Shown piece by piece: positions 23,191 to 34,437 of a stretch of 64,000 bases of DNA. The DNA comes from Rhypophila decipiens (lineage: Eukaryota > Ascomycota > Sordariomycetes > Sordariales > Naviculisporaceae). Position 1 is the stretch's first letter; each line of letters begins with the position of its first letter. Under the pieces are notes generated by a model, which saw nothing but the letters and a program-made list of their open reading frames with translations, was not told the DNA's origin and ran no database searches. The stretch covers positions 62,001-126,000 of the forward strand of contig MU858068.1 in assembly GCA_033297075.1 (NCBI GenBank), read 5' to 3'. Both the position numbers and the translations under genes were made by a program.

Positions 23191-24701
23191 ATGCAACTTC
23201 TCACCTTGTCCAATCTCCTGCTCCTGGGGGCAAGCTTGAGCAGCACTCCCGTCATCGCTGCCCCCCATCGGGACAGCCCATTCGAGCGCCTCCGGAACGG
23301 TCTCGACCTCCCAGAAAAGTACTTGACCAGCAGCAAAGCCAAGAGCCTCAAAGCCCAGAATCCGTATACTCCTGATTATAAAGATCCACTCGACAAAGCT
23401 GTTGACAGTGTTGGCGATGACTTGGATCCTCTGCCGTACCGCAATGGCCTCGGTGCCTCTGTCTTGGGGCCCTGGAACAAGGAGAGGTCACGGACAAACC
23501 CCGACTTGGTTCGGCCACCGAGTACCGACCACGGCAACATGGCCAACATGCGGTGGAGCTTTGCCGACTCGCATGTGAGAATTGAGGTAAGTTCCAGCTC
23601 CCAGTGAAAGTTGAAGTCAATCTCTGCTTTCATGTTGCTAATCATCAGTTTTCTCCATCGTAGGAAGGAGGATGGACGCGTCAGACTACAGTCCGTGAAC
23701 TGGGCACAAGCGTCGAACTCGCCGCCGTCAACATGCGACTCGACAAGGGCGCCATCCGCGAACTGCACTGGCACAAGGAGGCCGAATGGGCCTATGTCCT
23801 TGAGGGCAGCGTCCGCGTCACAGCTCTGGACTATGAAGGAGGAAACTTTATCGGCGATACCAACAAGGGCGATCTGTGGTACTTTCCCAGCGGTGTCCCT
23901 CACTCACTGCAGGGTCTTGCTCCCAATGGCAGCGAGTTTCTGCTCATCTTTGACGATGGTCGGTTCTCGGAAGAGTCCACCTTCATCCTCACCGACTGGC
24001 TCGCCCATACTCCCAAGTCGGTCATTGCCGAGAACTTTCACCTCGACCCCGAGGTGTTCAAGCACCTCCCGCCCAGCGAGAAGTACATCTTTCAAGGCTC
24101 GGGGCTCCCGGGGTCCATCGAAGACGAAAGGCCGACTGGCAAGAATGCCAAAAAGTCAAAGTACCAATTCACCCACAAGATGCTCGATCAGGAGCCCCTC
24201 AAGACGAGCGGAGGGGCCGTTCGCATCACCGACTCCAAGAACTTTCCCATCTCCAAGACGGTCGCAGCAGCCCACGTCACCATCGAGCCTGGCGCTCTCC
24301 GCGAGATGCACTGGCACCCAAACGCCGACGAGTGGTCTTTCTTTCTCCGGGGCCGGGCTCGGGTCACCATCTTTGCGGCCGAGGGCACCGCTCGCACCTT
24401 CAACTATGTGCCCGGCGATGTCGGCATTGTCCCCCGGAACATGGGACACTTTGTGGAGAACATTGGCGACGAACCGATCGAGATGTTGGAGGTTTTTAAA
24501 GCCGATGAGTTTCGTGATTTCAGCTTGTTCCAGTGGATGGGCGAGACCCCCAAGAAGCTGGTTATGGACCACCTGTTTCCCAACGACAAGGAGGCCGGAG
24601 AGAAGTTCTGGAACGAGGTCAAGGATGCGAACAAGGACCCCGTTACCAAGTTTGACAAGCAGGAAGAGGGACTTTCTGGGACGGAGTCGGGCGATCTCTA
24701 A
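23191..24701 (+). CDS. Secreted bicupin oxalate decarboxylase
   Basis: Exons 23191-23586 and 23664-24701 (intron 23587-23663) give 477 aa. A signal peptide (about 1-23, ending VIAA) is followed by two cupin domains. Cupin 1 has Mn ligands H167, H169, E173 and H212. Cupin 2 has H348, H350, E355 and H394, all intact. The lid loop reads SEEST at 234-238, with E235 where the catalytic glutamate of decarboxylases sits (SENST in Bacillus subtilis OxdC). This favours decarboxylation over oxidation. Reaction: oxalate to formate plus CO2 outside the cell. Family length is about 450-480 aa. It precedes the AA8 and LPMO-like genes on the same strand, which may reflect shared expression during growth on plant matter. 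Confidence 0.95.
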
Positions 24702-25963
24702 GTGCTGGTCGAGGGAGGGCCTATATCCAATTACTGTTTTCTTTTCAAAAGTATATCATGCTGTATTCTCAAGTAAATCACTGGTTAGGAAATCCAGCTT
24801 GCATGTGGCCATCAATGCAACTTGTTTCGACGCTTCACGCCCCAGGTCCTAACCCATACCGATCGTGATCATCATGGCAGTCACGGTCCCCAGAGTCTGG
24901 GCATTGGACATCCAAACAGCCGGGACCGGCGGGATTGCGGCACGAGTAGGCGAGGACTCTCCATGCTGTATCCCGGGGTGAAACAAAACAAAAATACCGA
25001 TTCGCCGTTACGATTAAAAATCCGCAAGCTTCCATTGGTTTCATCGGCTTCACTGCCGCTCCACTGACCTCGTCAAGGAACAAAGTTTGGGGGTTTGCCG
25101 GACGAAATCTAGACCCGTCACAGTCCGGACGGGAAGGTAAAGGTCCGCCCCCTTTTTAGCCTGGAGGTCTTGGCCGAACACAAGTTGGCCTGTTATTAAC
25201 GGGGCCCTCCAAGCTTCAGGTCAATTTGCAAACAACGGCCCAAATGCAAGTGATAGGCGAGGGATTGACTGATATTAATTAAGGACGCAATGTCGGACCC
25301 CGCAGCTACGGACAATTGGACAATCAGGACGCGACAAGACTGATTTCCCCCTTACATGAGGAAATATGAAGCCATCCGGCGTGGGGACAGCAAATAGCTA
25401 CCCAAGGCAGGCAAGGGAGGTGCTAATACTACCTTTTGATCCGATTGGCCATTGGCGGCTATTCAATGGTCAGCAAAGCTTTGAGCTTTTCAACAGTGAG
25501 AGAATTTCTTTCGGCACTCGCGTTTGGTGGTGACGACTGGAGCCAGTGATGATGGCGTGGCTGAAGACGTTGGAAACTTGGGCGGAAGCCACCAAATGGC
25601 AAGGGCTTCAACACAAGAGAGAAGAACAAGTGCGACAAGGGCATCGTGACTATTTTTAATAGAGAAAAGATGTTTCTCTAGGATAGATCAAGGGCACGGA
25701 AAGTGGGCAATGAATCTGCTGTCGCCCTCCGGTTACCGAAATAGCATCGTATCTGGGGAGATGTTCGCGAATATGCTCCAGCATACAGCCGGTAATGTCC
25801 AGTATCCCGGATAAACATCAGCATTAGCTCAATTGTCACCGACGGGGCTCCCGTTTATCTGGGTATATTTTGTTTAGCTCCCCCGCAAGCCAGCGAGAGC
25901 ATCTCCTCTGCCTTGCATCCTCATCAATTCTCCTCGACCGACTCTGCACCTTCACACATCATC
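24702..25963. other. Intergenic, about 1.26 kb
   Basis: It holds the oxalate decarboxylase 3' flank and the AA8 promoter. No gene was seen. A CCCGGATAAAC string at about 25807 recurs at about 44775, probably by chance. Confidence 0.45.
25864..25870 (+). promoter_or_regulatory. TATA-like element upstream of the AA8 gene
   Basis: TATATTT lies about 100 nt before the ATG at 25964, a usual spacing for a fungal core promoter. Assigned by sequence and position only. Confidence 0.35.
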
Positions 25964-26675
25964 ATGGGTCTTTTCCAGCTCTCCGCCGCCATCTTGGCGC
26001 TTGGAACCGTCGTTGCCGCATCTCCCATCGCCGAGGTCGAGCCCAGGTCGGTTGCGGCCAAGGTTTGCGACGCTGCCACCACCGTCTGCTACTCCGAGTA
26101 CACCAGCCCCGGCGGAGTCTCATACCGGATTGCCATCCCCGATACCGCCAAGGCCGGTGACTTTGATGTTCTCCTCCAGATCGTCGCTCCCCAGTCGGTT
26201 GGCTGGGCTGGTCTTGCCTGGGGCGGAGTCATGGTCAACAACCCGCTGACGGTCGCCTGGGCCAACGGGCAAAGCAGCGTCGTGACCAGCCGTAGCGCAG
26301 CGTGAGTGTTCTTGGACATGTCTTCTCAGCAGAATTGCTAACCTGCGCCCCAGGTCCCGGACATACCCCACCGCCTATGCCGGAGCGACCTACACCGTCC
26401 TCCCCGGCTCCGTGTCCAACACGACCCACTGGACCCTCAACGCCCTCGTCAAGGGCGTCAGCTCGTTCGGCACCACCAAGCTGAACCCCAACAGCACTGC
26501 CGTCTCGCTGGCCTATGCCCAGTCTGCCTCCAAGCCCAACACGCCCGCTGACCCCAACAGCCGCTTCGGCATCCACAACTCGCGTGGCAAGTGGTCCCAC
26601 GACTTTGCCGCCGCCAAGGTTGCCGACTGGGCTACTCTTGTCGAGAAGGCTTCTGCCTCCAGGACACCTGCTTAA
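25964..26675 (+). CDS. Secreted AA8 iron-reductase / cytochrome b domain protein
   Basis: Exons 25964-26301 and 26354-26675 (intron 26302-26353) give 219 aa. A signal peptide (about 1-20) leads straight into a single domain that matches the cytochrome domain of cellobiose dehydrogenase: VCYSEYTSPGGVSYRIAIP, VGWAGLAWGGVMVNNPLTVAW and a late IHNSRGKWSHDF. The Met in GGVMVNN and the His in GIHNSRG are the likely axial heme b ligands, as in the AA8 family. No flavin domain or cellulose-binding module follows, so it is a free-standing cytochrome. Known AA8 domains pass electrons to Fe(III), quinones or LPMOs. The LPMO-like gene 0.9 kb downstream on the same strand is a natural partner. Confidence 0.88.
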
Positions 26676-27600
26676 GGTTTCCATTGATGTGGTTACTGCC
26701 AAGGTGATGGTCGGGGATGAACTTCATGAACACAACGACGGGAGATAAAGGAATGGGGGAGAAGGAGGCGTAGCAATGAAACAAAGAGGGACAAGCTCTT
26801 CAGAATAACCCCAGAAAATAGGCAGAAATAATGAACAAAAGTATTCTTCTGGGCTTGAATCGTTTTACTGGTTTCCAAGTGATATTTGAATGACGAACAT
26901 CTTCTGGAATTTATTCCCCCGACGTCATCGCAAGCATCGAGGTCAAGATGTAGCAACAAGCGTTTCGAAAGCAACTACTACCAGGTACCTGTTTACAGCG
27001 TTACGACGACAAAGTTCCTATCCTTCGGTTTCGTACTCGTTCCCAAGTTGTAACAAAGATGAAGGGTCATATAAGAAGCGACGGACGGGCCTTTTCCGTT
27101 CGTGACAACAAAAGCCCGCCTTTTCAAACATCGCAAAGACATTATTAAGCAACAAATGCCTTGGTCAAGATGCCCTTTTGGCAGTGCATTCCCGATCTGC
27201 ATACGGTCAAGCTTTGCTCCGAGCTTTTGCAATATATCGAGACCCTCATCTAAATCATTTTCTCTTTCTTCGTGCTCTCTGATTGGTCCCGCTTAGACTG
27301 CGCACAAGCTTCCTCCACAAAAAAGGGGGTATTAGGCAAAACAACCCGGGGAATTGGGTTCCCTGTAACCCGTAGCCGTCCATCGACATGGACTTATCAC
27401 TCCCTTGGGATCTTATCAGATTGCCGTGTTTACCGTTGCCCGTCATAGCATGCAGAACTATATAAACACGACAGCCCCCGAGGGAGGGAAGATGTAAACA
27501 CCAAGAGATTCGCATCACCAAGGTTCACAACACTACACTCCTCTTGTACATATTCCGACCTTCGCAAAGCCCGTTCGACAACCCCAAAATAAAGAACAAG
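26676..27600. other. Intergenic, about 0.9 kb
   Basis: It lies between the co-oriented AA8 and LPMO-like genes. No gene was seen apart from the promoter element noted separately. Confidence 0.45.
27461..27466 (+). promoter_or_regulatory. TATA box of the LPMO-like gene
   Basis: TATAAA in the context AACTATATAAACACG lies about 135 nt upstream of the ATG at 27601. Assigned by sequence and position. Confidence 0.45.
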
Positions 27601-28304
27601 ATGCAGCTCCCAACGCTCCTCAGCCTAGCCGGGCTCTTGTCCCAGGTCTCGGCCCACGGTCTCGTCACCAAGCCGGCAACCAGAGCCCCCGGGCCGGCCA
27701 CAGCAGCAGCATGCGGCAACGTGATGAACAACTTTTACAAAGCCGACAACACCTCGTACCCAGAGGCCCTCCTGCGCGCAAACCCCCAAGGCCTAAAGGA
27801 CGGCTACGACGCCAAGAACTGCAACCTCTGGCTGTGCAAGGGGTACCAATTCGCCGACAACGCCGCCAACGTAAAGAGCTACAAGGCCGGCGACGTGGTT
27901 GACCTCGAGGTCTGGATTCGGATCCCGCACAAGGGATACGCCAACGTCAGCGTGGTCGACACCACCACCAACACGGTTGTCGGGACCCCGTTGATTTCCT
28001 GGGCCGATAATTACGCTGCTGTTGCGACGCCCCCGGCCGACCAGACCAAGTTTAGCGTCACTATTCCCGAGCTGGGGGATAAATGCGTTACTGCTGGTGT
28101 TTGTGTAAGTAACACCCTTATGTTGCCTAAACCAGGCTTGCTGCGGTGGTATGATCTTGATGCTAACGAGGTTTTGTGACAAAATAGGTTATCCAATGGT
28201 ACTGGTTCGGCCAAGGCCAGACGTACGAGTCTTGCATCGATTTCACCGTCGATGCCCCCACCCATGCGCACACTGGCATGATTAGAGGCCGGAGCTGGAA
28301 TTAG
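27601..28304 (+). CDS. Secreted LPMO-like copper protein (chitin-binding type-4-like)
   Basis: Exons 27601-28104 and 28188-28304 (intron 28105-28187) give 206 aa. The signal peptide is residues 1-18, and the mature chain starts with His19 (A/HGLVTKPATR), as needed for a histidine-brace copper site. H110 in IPHKGYANVSVVD is the likely second His, and the Y/F in QTYESCIDF the axial position. Several Cys pairs (CNLWLCKG, CVTAGVC) support a secreted disulfide-bonded fold. This fits lytic polysaccharide monooxygenases or a related copper-binding family; the exact AA class and substrate cannot be settled by eye. Start 27601 is the only ATG that gives a signal peptide. Retention of the intron gives a premature stop after the splice donor. 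Confidence 0.78.
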
Positions 28305-28860
28305 TTCTAATACATTGTGAAAGGAGACTGAGGAGGTGGTTATTGTCACAGGTGCAGTGACGAAGTGATTGTCAAGGATGGGATGTAATTGGATTTTCCG
28401 CCGGTTGTAAATACGTTTTCCCATTTGTTATTACTAGATATGAGCTGGAATGTATTCTGTAGAGAAAAGAGGTATTCATAGAGAGGGCCATGGCATGGTG
28501 ATATTAGGCAAATCTCAGGTTAGGTTGACAGGCCGTCAAGAGTATGAGGCTCATACATGCACAGTAACACTTCAAGTTGTTTGTTCTCGTGCTGGTATTT
28601 ACATGGTAACGGGCAATGTTAAAAGTGACAGGAGGAGAGTCTATGCGTATATTGGAACAATCCCAGCATAATGGTCTAAGATGTCTATAATAATACGGAA
28701 CCGTATCCCATGTCTAGATTCCCGATTTGATCTGATCTAGAGCCAAATGAGGGTCCCGTTGCCAGCCACCCTAGTCCTCCACATCCTTGCACCTCGGTGA
28801 GGGACCTTGTTCAAGTTGAGAGCCCATCCCGAGACGCTGGATTGCGAATAAACCTCCCAG
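28305..28860. other. Intergenic between convergent genes, about 0.55 kb
   Basis: 3' flanks of two convergent genes. No further coding frame was recognised. Confidence 0.45.
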
Positions 28861-29487
28861 TCAGCCTCGGCCCGTCGCGAGCCCCAGCTGCCCAGTAACC
28901 TCGTAGGCCGAGCATGGACCGCGGTGCAAGACCTTGTGCATGGGGATCTCTCCGTCTTCGGTGGGGATCGCGAGACCCACCGTCTCAGTGATTCCGGGGT
29001 AGCGGGTAATGTGGCCGATTTTGCTGACGTTCTTGGTGTCGGCCGCAAAGATGAGTCCAAAGCCTCCGCCGGTGATGGTAGCTGTGCCGTTTGGCGAGTC
29101 GTCGCCGGGAATGGTCACGACAGCGATACCCTTGATGAAGGCGACCCATCTTGGCACTCATTTGTTAGCAAAGTGCCATTGTATTCTCAAGACAGTCTCT
29201 ACGCACTGATTCTTGGGGGCGACGTGGAGTCCGCCATCAAATCCGGCCGGCAGGACGGTGTAAGTCAGGCCAGTGACGTTTCCCAAGACGGCCGAGGCAC
29301 TCCCAGCAGTGCCTGCTTCGGTAGAGACAACAAAAGGCGTGTTCATCTGCCAGCATTCGAGTACCGAAGCGCCATTCTGAGCGCTGATCGCCGTGACATT
29401 GAGGCTGAGAGCCAGGCAGGGCTCGGTCATGGCTGCAAACGTGACCAAGGCACGGTAGATGCAGTTGAAAGCGTTGATGATCTGCAT
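28861..29487 (-). CDS. Small secreted protein of a fungal family of unknown function
   Basis: Exons 29487-29207 and 29149-28861 (intron 29150-29206, 57 nt) give 189 aa. The N-terminus (about 1-28) is moderately hydrophobic and ends ALS, consistent with a signal peptide. The mature part contains the motifs ISAQNGASVLECWQM, PFVVSTEAGTAGSAS, APKNQWVAFIKGIAVVTIPGD, GGGFGLIFAADTKNVSKIGHITRYPG and a C-terminal HKVLHRGPCS. I recall these from a small cupin-like secreted family in plant-associated ascomycetes, with no known activity. The splice join restores APKNQWV, which supports the intron. The last ~12 residues are less certain, because another frame stays open downstream. Confidence 0.75.
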
Positions 29488-30947
29488 TTTGGTCGTCTGT
29501 GATTGAATTCGCAGGCTCTGACGGGGTGAGACGGTGAGAGTTGAGACGGGAGTTGAGAGTTGAGATTGGTGGACGGATGGGCAGGAAGGAGGGTTGGAGT
29601 CTTCAAAGGGCTTCCGGAAAGACCACCGGCCTGGACCTGGTTTTAAGGTTTGCCAAGAACCTGGAAGCCCCTCGAACCCCTCGACTGTGAGTTCTGAATA
29701 TTTGGTCTGATTTATCAATGATGCCACTCGCTGAACGATGCTTGGACCGGGGTTCTGGTTACGGTGGTAACCGTGGTATGCAGGTCATCCCGACATATTA
29801 AATCAGGGCTCCGCTTGAGGTGATTTCTGGTGTGCATGCAATGTCCTGTACCGGTATCTTCACCAGCTTGACACCGGTAATGTAGATAAGGAGCTCGAGA
29901 TGGAAGGCACATCTTACAGAATACGGTAAAATCGGCGTACTCTTGTACGATTTACATGGCGATCGACCCCGCCAGGGAACATGACGCGCAAATGTGGCGG
30001 GGACAAGACAGATGGAAGTTCAAGCCACAATCTCTTATTAAATTATTATTCTGCTCTCTTCAGTGTCTTTCATCCTTCACCCTGAGTCAGCAAACTTCCC
30101 CATCGATTTCCTGTCGTGCACCGTGGTCCACGGCAGTTGAGATTGGTGTTGCTGTCGGGTGCATAGCATGATGGGCTGTAATACCACAAACTTGCATCTG
30201 ATCTCTGCATGGGGCCATGGGCCAGAATTGACACCAACCGCATCTCTTCAAGGGCAGCTCGGCCGAAACGATCCAAGAGATTGGGGAACCTTGCATGCTG
30301 CCAGTCGCACTCGGGAGTTGTCCCGTTTGGCTTCCCTTTGCCTGCCCGCTGCGGCCGCCAGTTGTACCACACATCTCTGTGTAACTCCTGTGTCTACGTG
30401 TTGGGAGCATAACTCAGGCATCCAAATATACCAACCGTCGACAGATTCTCCTCAGCCAGCCAGCCGTAGAGGTCCCTGGAAGACGGTAAACAAAACCATC
30501 TAGGATGGACAAGAGAAGCATTACAGGGCCTGACCTCGTTGAAAACACAGTTCATTGTAGCTTATCGTGTGTCCCAGTGAATGACAATATCGGTAGTGGC
30601 CAAGTTCATCGTGTTGATCAGTCATGAACAAGGACATTTAAAGTCTGGGGTTGTGAAGAGAAACCAAGTGCCCTTATTCTGGACTGCCGGCATTTGGAAA
30701 GTTTGTCCAGAATCACAAACTGCCGCCGTGGCACCTTCGGCTTCCCAAACTTGACTGGAGGCAAAGTGCGGGCGTGGTTGTGCAAGCAAGCCGATCCAAC
30801 TCCATGATGCATCTCTGTGCCCCCGATGGGCTGGTTCTCATATATCCTGAGGTATATCCACCACGAATCATGTTCGAGCTCAACCTGGTTTGGTCTCAGC
30901 CTTCTCTGTAGGTGGTCCTGGCATCAGCCAAGTCTTGAAACTCCACC
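29488..30947. other. Intergenic, about 1.46 kb
   Basis: Divergent promoter region. Short open frames on both strands lack recognisable domains. Nothing else was seen. Confidence 0.45.
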
Positions 30948-32256
30948 ATGGGCTCACTGAAGCCGACCTCCATTACAGATGCCGCACGAGCAGCTGCTCC
31001 TATTCCGGGCTCAGCCATTGTCGGCATCAACGTCTTGTACATTGTTCTCGTGACAGTCTTTACAGCCCTTCGAATGTACACAAGATTCTCGGTCCACAAG
31101 AACTTGTGGTGGGATGACTGTAAGTGCCCATCCCGTGCCATCAAACTCGGCAAGGTACGTCTCACTAACACTCCTTTTCCGTTGTCCAGGGACCACGGTC
31201 GTCTCCTGGGCCGGGACCCTCGTTTTCTGCTCGATAGGAATCCAGATGAGAGACCATGGCGGAGGATTAAACTTCACAGACGTTCCCGGTGCCGAGTTTA
31301 CGATGTTCAACAAAATGTACCAGAATGCCCAGATGGTTGCCCGAGTCTCCATCTTCTTTGCCAAGCTGGCCATCTTGCTTCTCTACATCCGAATCTTCTA
31401 CCCAAGAGGGACATACAAGACGACACTGTGGTGGGTGATCCAGGCCGTCATCTGGCTCAACCTGCTCTACACCGTGGGCCTGATCCTCACCATCTCACTC
31501 CAATGCGTGCCGCTCCATCTCCGCTACGGCAGCCCCAACTGCGCGAACCAATACGACATCCTCCTGTCGGCGTCTACCATCAACATCATTAGTGACACTC
31601 TAGTCCTCGTCATTCCCATGGGCTTGCTGTGGCGGCTTCACATGAGCCGTGCCAAGAAACTCGGCATCTTTGCCCTTTTCGCCTTTGGTGCCCTGGCCCC
31701 CGTTTTCAGCATTGCTCGACTTGTATACCAAGTCGCCCAAGCCAAGGGAGAAAACAAGACCGTCATTGCCGAGACGGTGTTTCTCCTCGCGCTGGCAGAG
31801 CAGGTTGTCTCTATCGTAACGGGGTGCATGCCGGTGGTGAGCGTCTATTTCATAAAACGCGTCTTCAACAAGAAGTCGGCCAAAGTCGGCGGGAAGCCCC
31901 CCAACGATCCCAATCGCACCATTACGCAGATTTTGTGGCCCAACAGAGAGTCGGAGAAAGCGAGTGATAGCTGGTCATCATTGCGGGCAAAACGAAAGGA
32001 TGCGTCGAATCCATCTTACTTGAGCACCGTGAGGGGGGACGACACACTGGTGGTTGGCGACGAGGGTCTGACCGCCAATGGTGCTGTGGAGGAGAGGGAC
32101 ATCGAGACTCGTCCTGCGTTTGGGCCCTCGATGCCGCAAACGCCTAATGCGATTCATGTTGTTAATAAGCATGTGTCTAATACCTCGACGGTTACCTACC
32201 TGGAGGGATCTCGGGCCTCGTCTGGGCACAAGGTGGAGGTCTCGGCGTTGAAGTGA
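30948..32256 (+). CDS. Rhodopsin-like (Pth11-related) fungal integral membrane protein
   Basis: Exons 30948-31119 and 31190-32256 (intron 31120-31189) give 412 aa. Seven hydrophobic helices are seen, with the family landmarks LRMYTRFSVHKNLWWDDW (junction at the intron), KLAILLLYIRIF and LSASTINIISDTLVLVIPMGLLWRL. The C-terminal ~130 residues are hydrophilic and rich in Ser/Thr. There is no N-terminal CFEM domain, so it is the simple rhodopsin-like subclass rather than true Pth11. Members of this large fungal family are membrane receptors or of unknown role. No ligand can be inferred. Confidence 0.85.
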
Positions 32257-32344
32257 GAATGATGCCTCACTTGGTACTTGTGTATTGGGTATTTGCTTGA
32301 CTTAAGTATTGTATTGCGTCTTCCAAAGCGTGAGGCCCCTTGAC

Positions 32345-34011
32345 TCACACCGACTTTTTCTCAACCTCAACAACGAGGCTGTTGACCCTAACCAGGTTTA
32401 CCGCGCATTCGCAGCGAACATCTACTTCCTCCGTCGACACACTAATCTCGTACTTGTGTGTGGCTTTCGGCGAGCCCTCGTAATATGTCCATGCGCCCCA
32501 AGTGCGAATTGCTGGCATCCTAGAGGTCAAGTCCTCATATGATAGCGACATCTCGTGAGCCGGTCCAGAGATAAGATCTGTAAATTCCTTGGATCCCAAG
32601 CCTACTTTGCACACCGGGTACCGATACTGCACGCCATAGTTACAAACAACAGCGATGGACACTCTTTCCTGGCCCACACTTGCTTCGAACTCGGCGAGCA
32701 GGGAGACCTTGTATCTACTGTGCTTATAGGCATCGGGCTTCAAAAATAGCCTGTCTGTCTTATCCCAAAGGTGACTTGGCGCTATATTCAAGAGTTCGAT
32801 CCCCTTGGAAATGGGAATGCGAATAGCTTCCTCGCGAAATATGGCAAATCGAGCTCTGTAGGCTGTTGTGGGATCAACTAGGATATGGTATGGCAACGAA
32901 GGCCGGATTCCCGGTAGTTCGTCCTCAACAGACTCCAGTCTCCAGCTGGATGGGGATTCTGCCGTGGAATAGTCGGCCCATCGAAAGTAGAGGCCTGGCC
33001 CGATCTTTCGCAGAACCATTTTGGACATGTAACCCCCCGCTATCCTGTCACCTAGCAGGACAGCATACACTTGTTTCTCGATGTCTAATGCAAAGAAGAC
33101 CGAAATCATCATATTGCAAACCAGGCCCTTGTTCGTGACGGCGAATTCCCAAAAGTCCCCCAGAAGAGAATTCGCTCCTTGACCAAATGCCGCGGGCGAC
33201 GAAGCAAATAACGGATCAACGCTGCTCTGGCGTAAGCCGCCTGGAAGTCGAATACGTGGGGCGGTCGAGCTGGCTAAGCTCGACTCGGAGCTGCCAGTGC
33301 TCCGTCCCGTGGATGTGATCGGGTCAGTGGGGGCCACATGATCCCACGAGAAGATGGTCAAGTCATTAACCCTCTTGATAATCTCCTCCTGGAGTCTTCG
33401 AAAGGCATTCTCACCTTCTCCGTATATCATAGGCATGTGCACACCAAAGATGCCCAGCAGGCAGTAGGCTGTGTCTTCAACCCGAGTGGTTTGACGGGAA
33501 GCCGCCCACGACATCCTGTATGCAACCGAGTACTCGAATGGCGAATCTTGTCCATCAAGGACTGATTTCGGTATCCCGGTGATACTGCTCAACTGGTTCA
33601 GGAGCTTCGAGTCCATCTTTGAACCTACGTGGTTCCGGTCCGAATCGTAGAATTCCACCTCTTCGGGGGCGATCAGTTCCTGGAGGGTCCAGCCTCGCGT
33701 AAACCAGCGAGAGTCTTGGAGTGGCCGATGAGGAATATCCGAAATGTAGGCATAACAGACAGCTGCTTCCTTGTACCACCGGTACATGGAGTTTATCGCC
33801 TCGGACAGCTCGGCGCTGCTAGACTTGTCAATGCAGCACGTATCGACCCAAGCATACATACCGTATGCTGGCGCTTCTTGCCATCCTGCAAGTTTCGACA
33901 ATTTTCTTGTACCCTTGCTTAGAGGCGACACCTGGGTGAGACATGTCTTGCAGGCTCGGGTGCTGAGTAGAACTGGTGCAGCTGCAGTGTGGTTGTATCG
34001 ATGAGTCTCAT
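32345..34011 (-). pseudogene. HET-domain gene with damaged N-terminus
   Basis: The body matches HET (heterokaryon incompatibility) proteins: YAWVDTCCIDKSSSAELSEA, SRWFTRGWTLQELIAP, EDTAYCLLGIFGVHMPMIYGEG, then a ~300-residue variable C-terminus. The ancestral start is ATG 34011 (MRLIDTTTLQLHQFY). Two lesions separate it from the body. At about 33950, roughly 45 nt that should encode the YAILSHTW region are missing. At 33853-33860 a 4-nt unit (TATG on the coding strand) is tandemly doubled. The DMSHPGVASKQGYKK segment lies between them in a third frame. An open frame from an unrelated ATG at 34117 gives 590 aa but lacks the HET N-terminus. It is probably a pseudogene, or encodes a truncated protein. 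Family role: self/non-self recognition leading to cell death. Confidence 0.8.
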
Positions 34012-34077
34012 GGTGGCAACTGATGGAATGAGGTGAGCAGTATTGCTGAGAATAGATGCTGATCACATAAACAAGTG
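33990..34077. repeat. Direct repeat copy 1 (HET start and 5' leader)
   Basis: About 90 nt align with 35813-35906: shared strings include GGAATGAGGTGAGCAGTA and GATCACATAAACAAGTGA. The repeat covers the HET ATG and its leader. Beyond about 34077 the similarity stops. Confidence 0.8.
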
Positions 34078-34437
34078 AACGGCCCTTGTCAGGTCTTTCG
34101 AGTATCCAAAAGTGCATGATGTGGTGGAGGACGTTGTGAGGTGACCTATTCTAGCCCCGCTTTCTCGGACTTTATAGTTTCAGAGCCTCCTTGAACATTA
34201 GGAACTATCATCCGGGGTTACATTACGAACCAACTGCCTTCAACATGCTCTGTGCCTGCAGTTACGGCTGCAGGAAACCTGTATTTGGTTAGCTTCATTT
34301 CTTTGGCCGCTTACTCAGGCACATATCCAGTCCCTGCATTTCGACATCGAGGGGTTGCGAACTTGCGGTGGTTATCACCGTGTATATCATGACAGAAGAA
34401 ATGACCTAGACAATTGAGACTACATGCGAAACTAAAA
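34012..34437. other. Divergent region between HET and metallo-beta-lactamase genes
   Basis: The first ~66 nt belong to the repeat shared with 35813-35906 (HET 5' leader). The rest holds the two divergent promoters. No gene was seen. Confidence 0.5.

Noticed and set aside
33860..34117. ATG at 34117 as the true HET start
   Set aside because: The encoded N-terminus has no HET similarity. The ancestral start MRLIDTTT is at 34011 in another frame.
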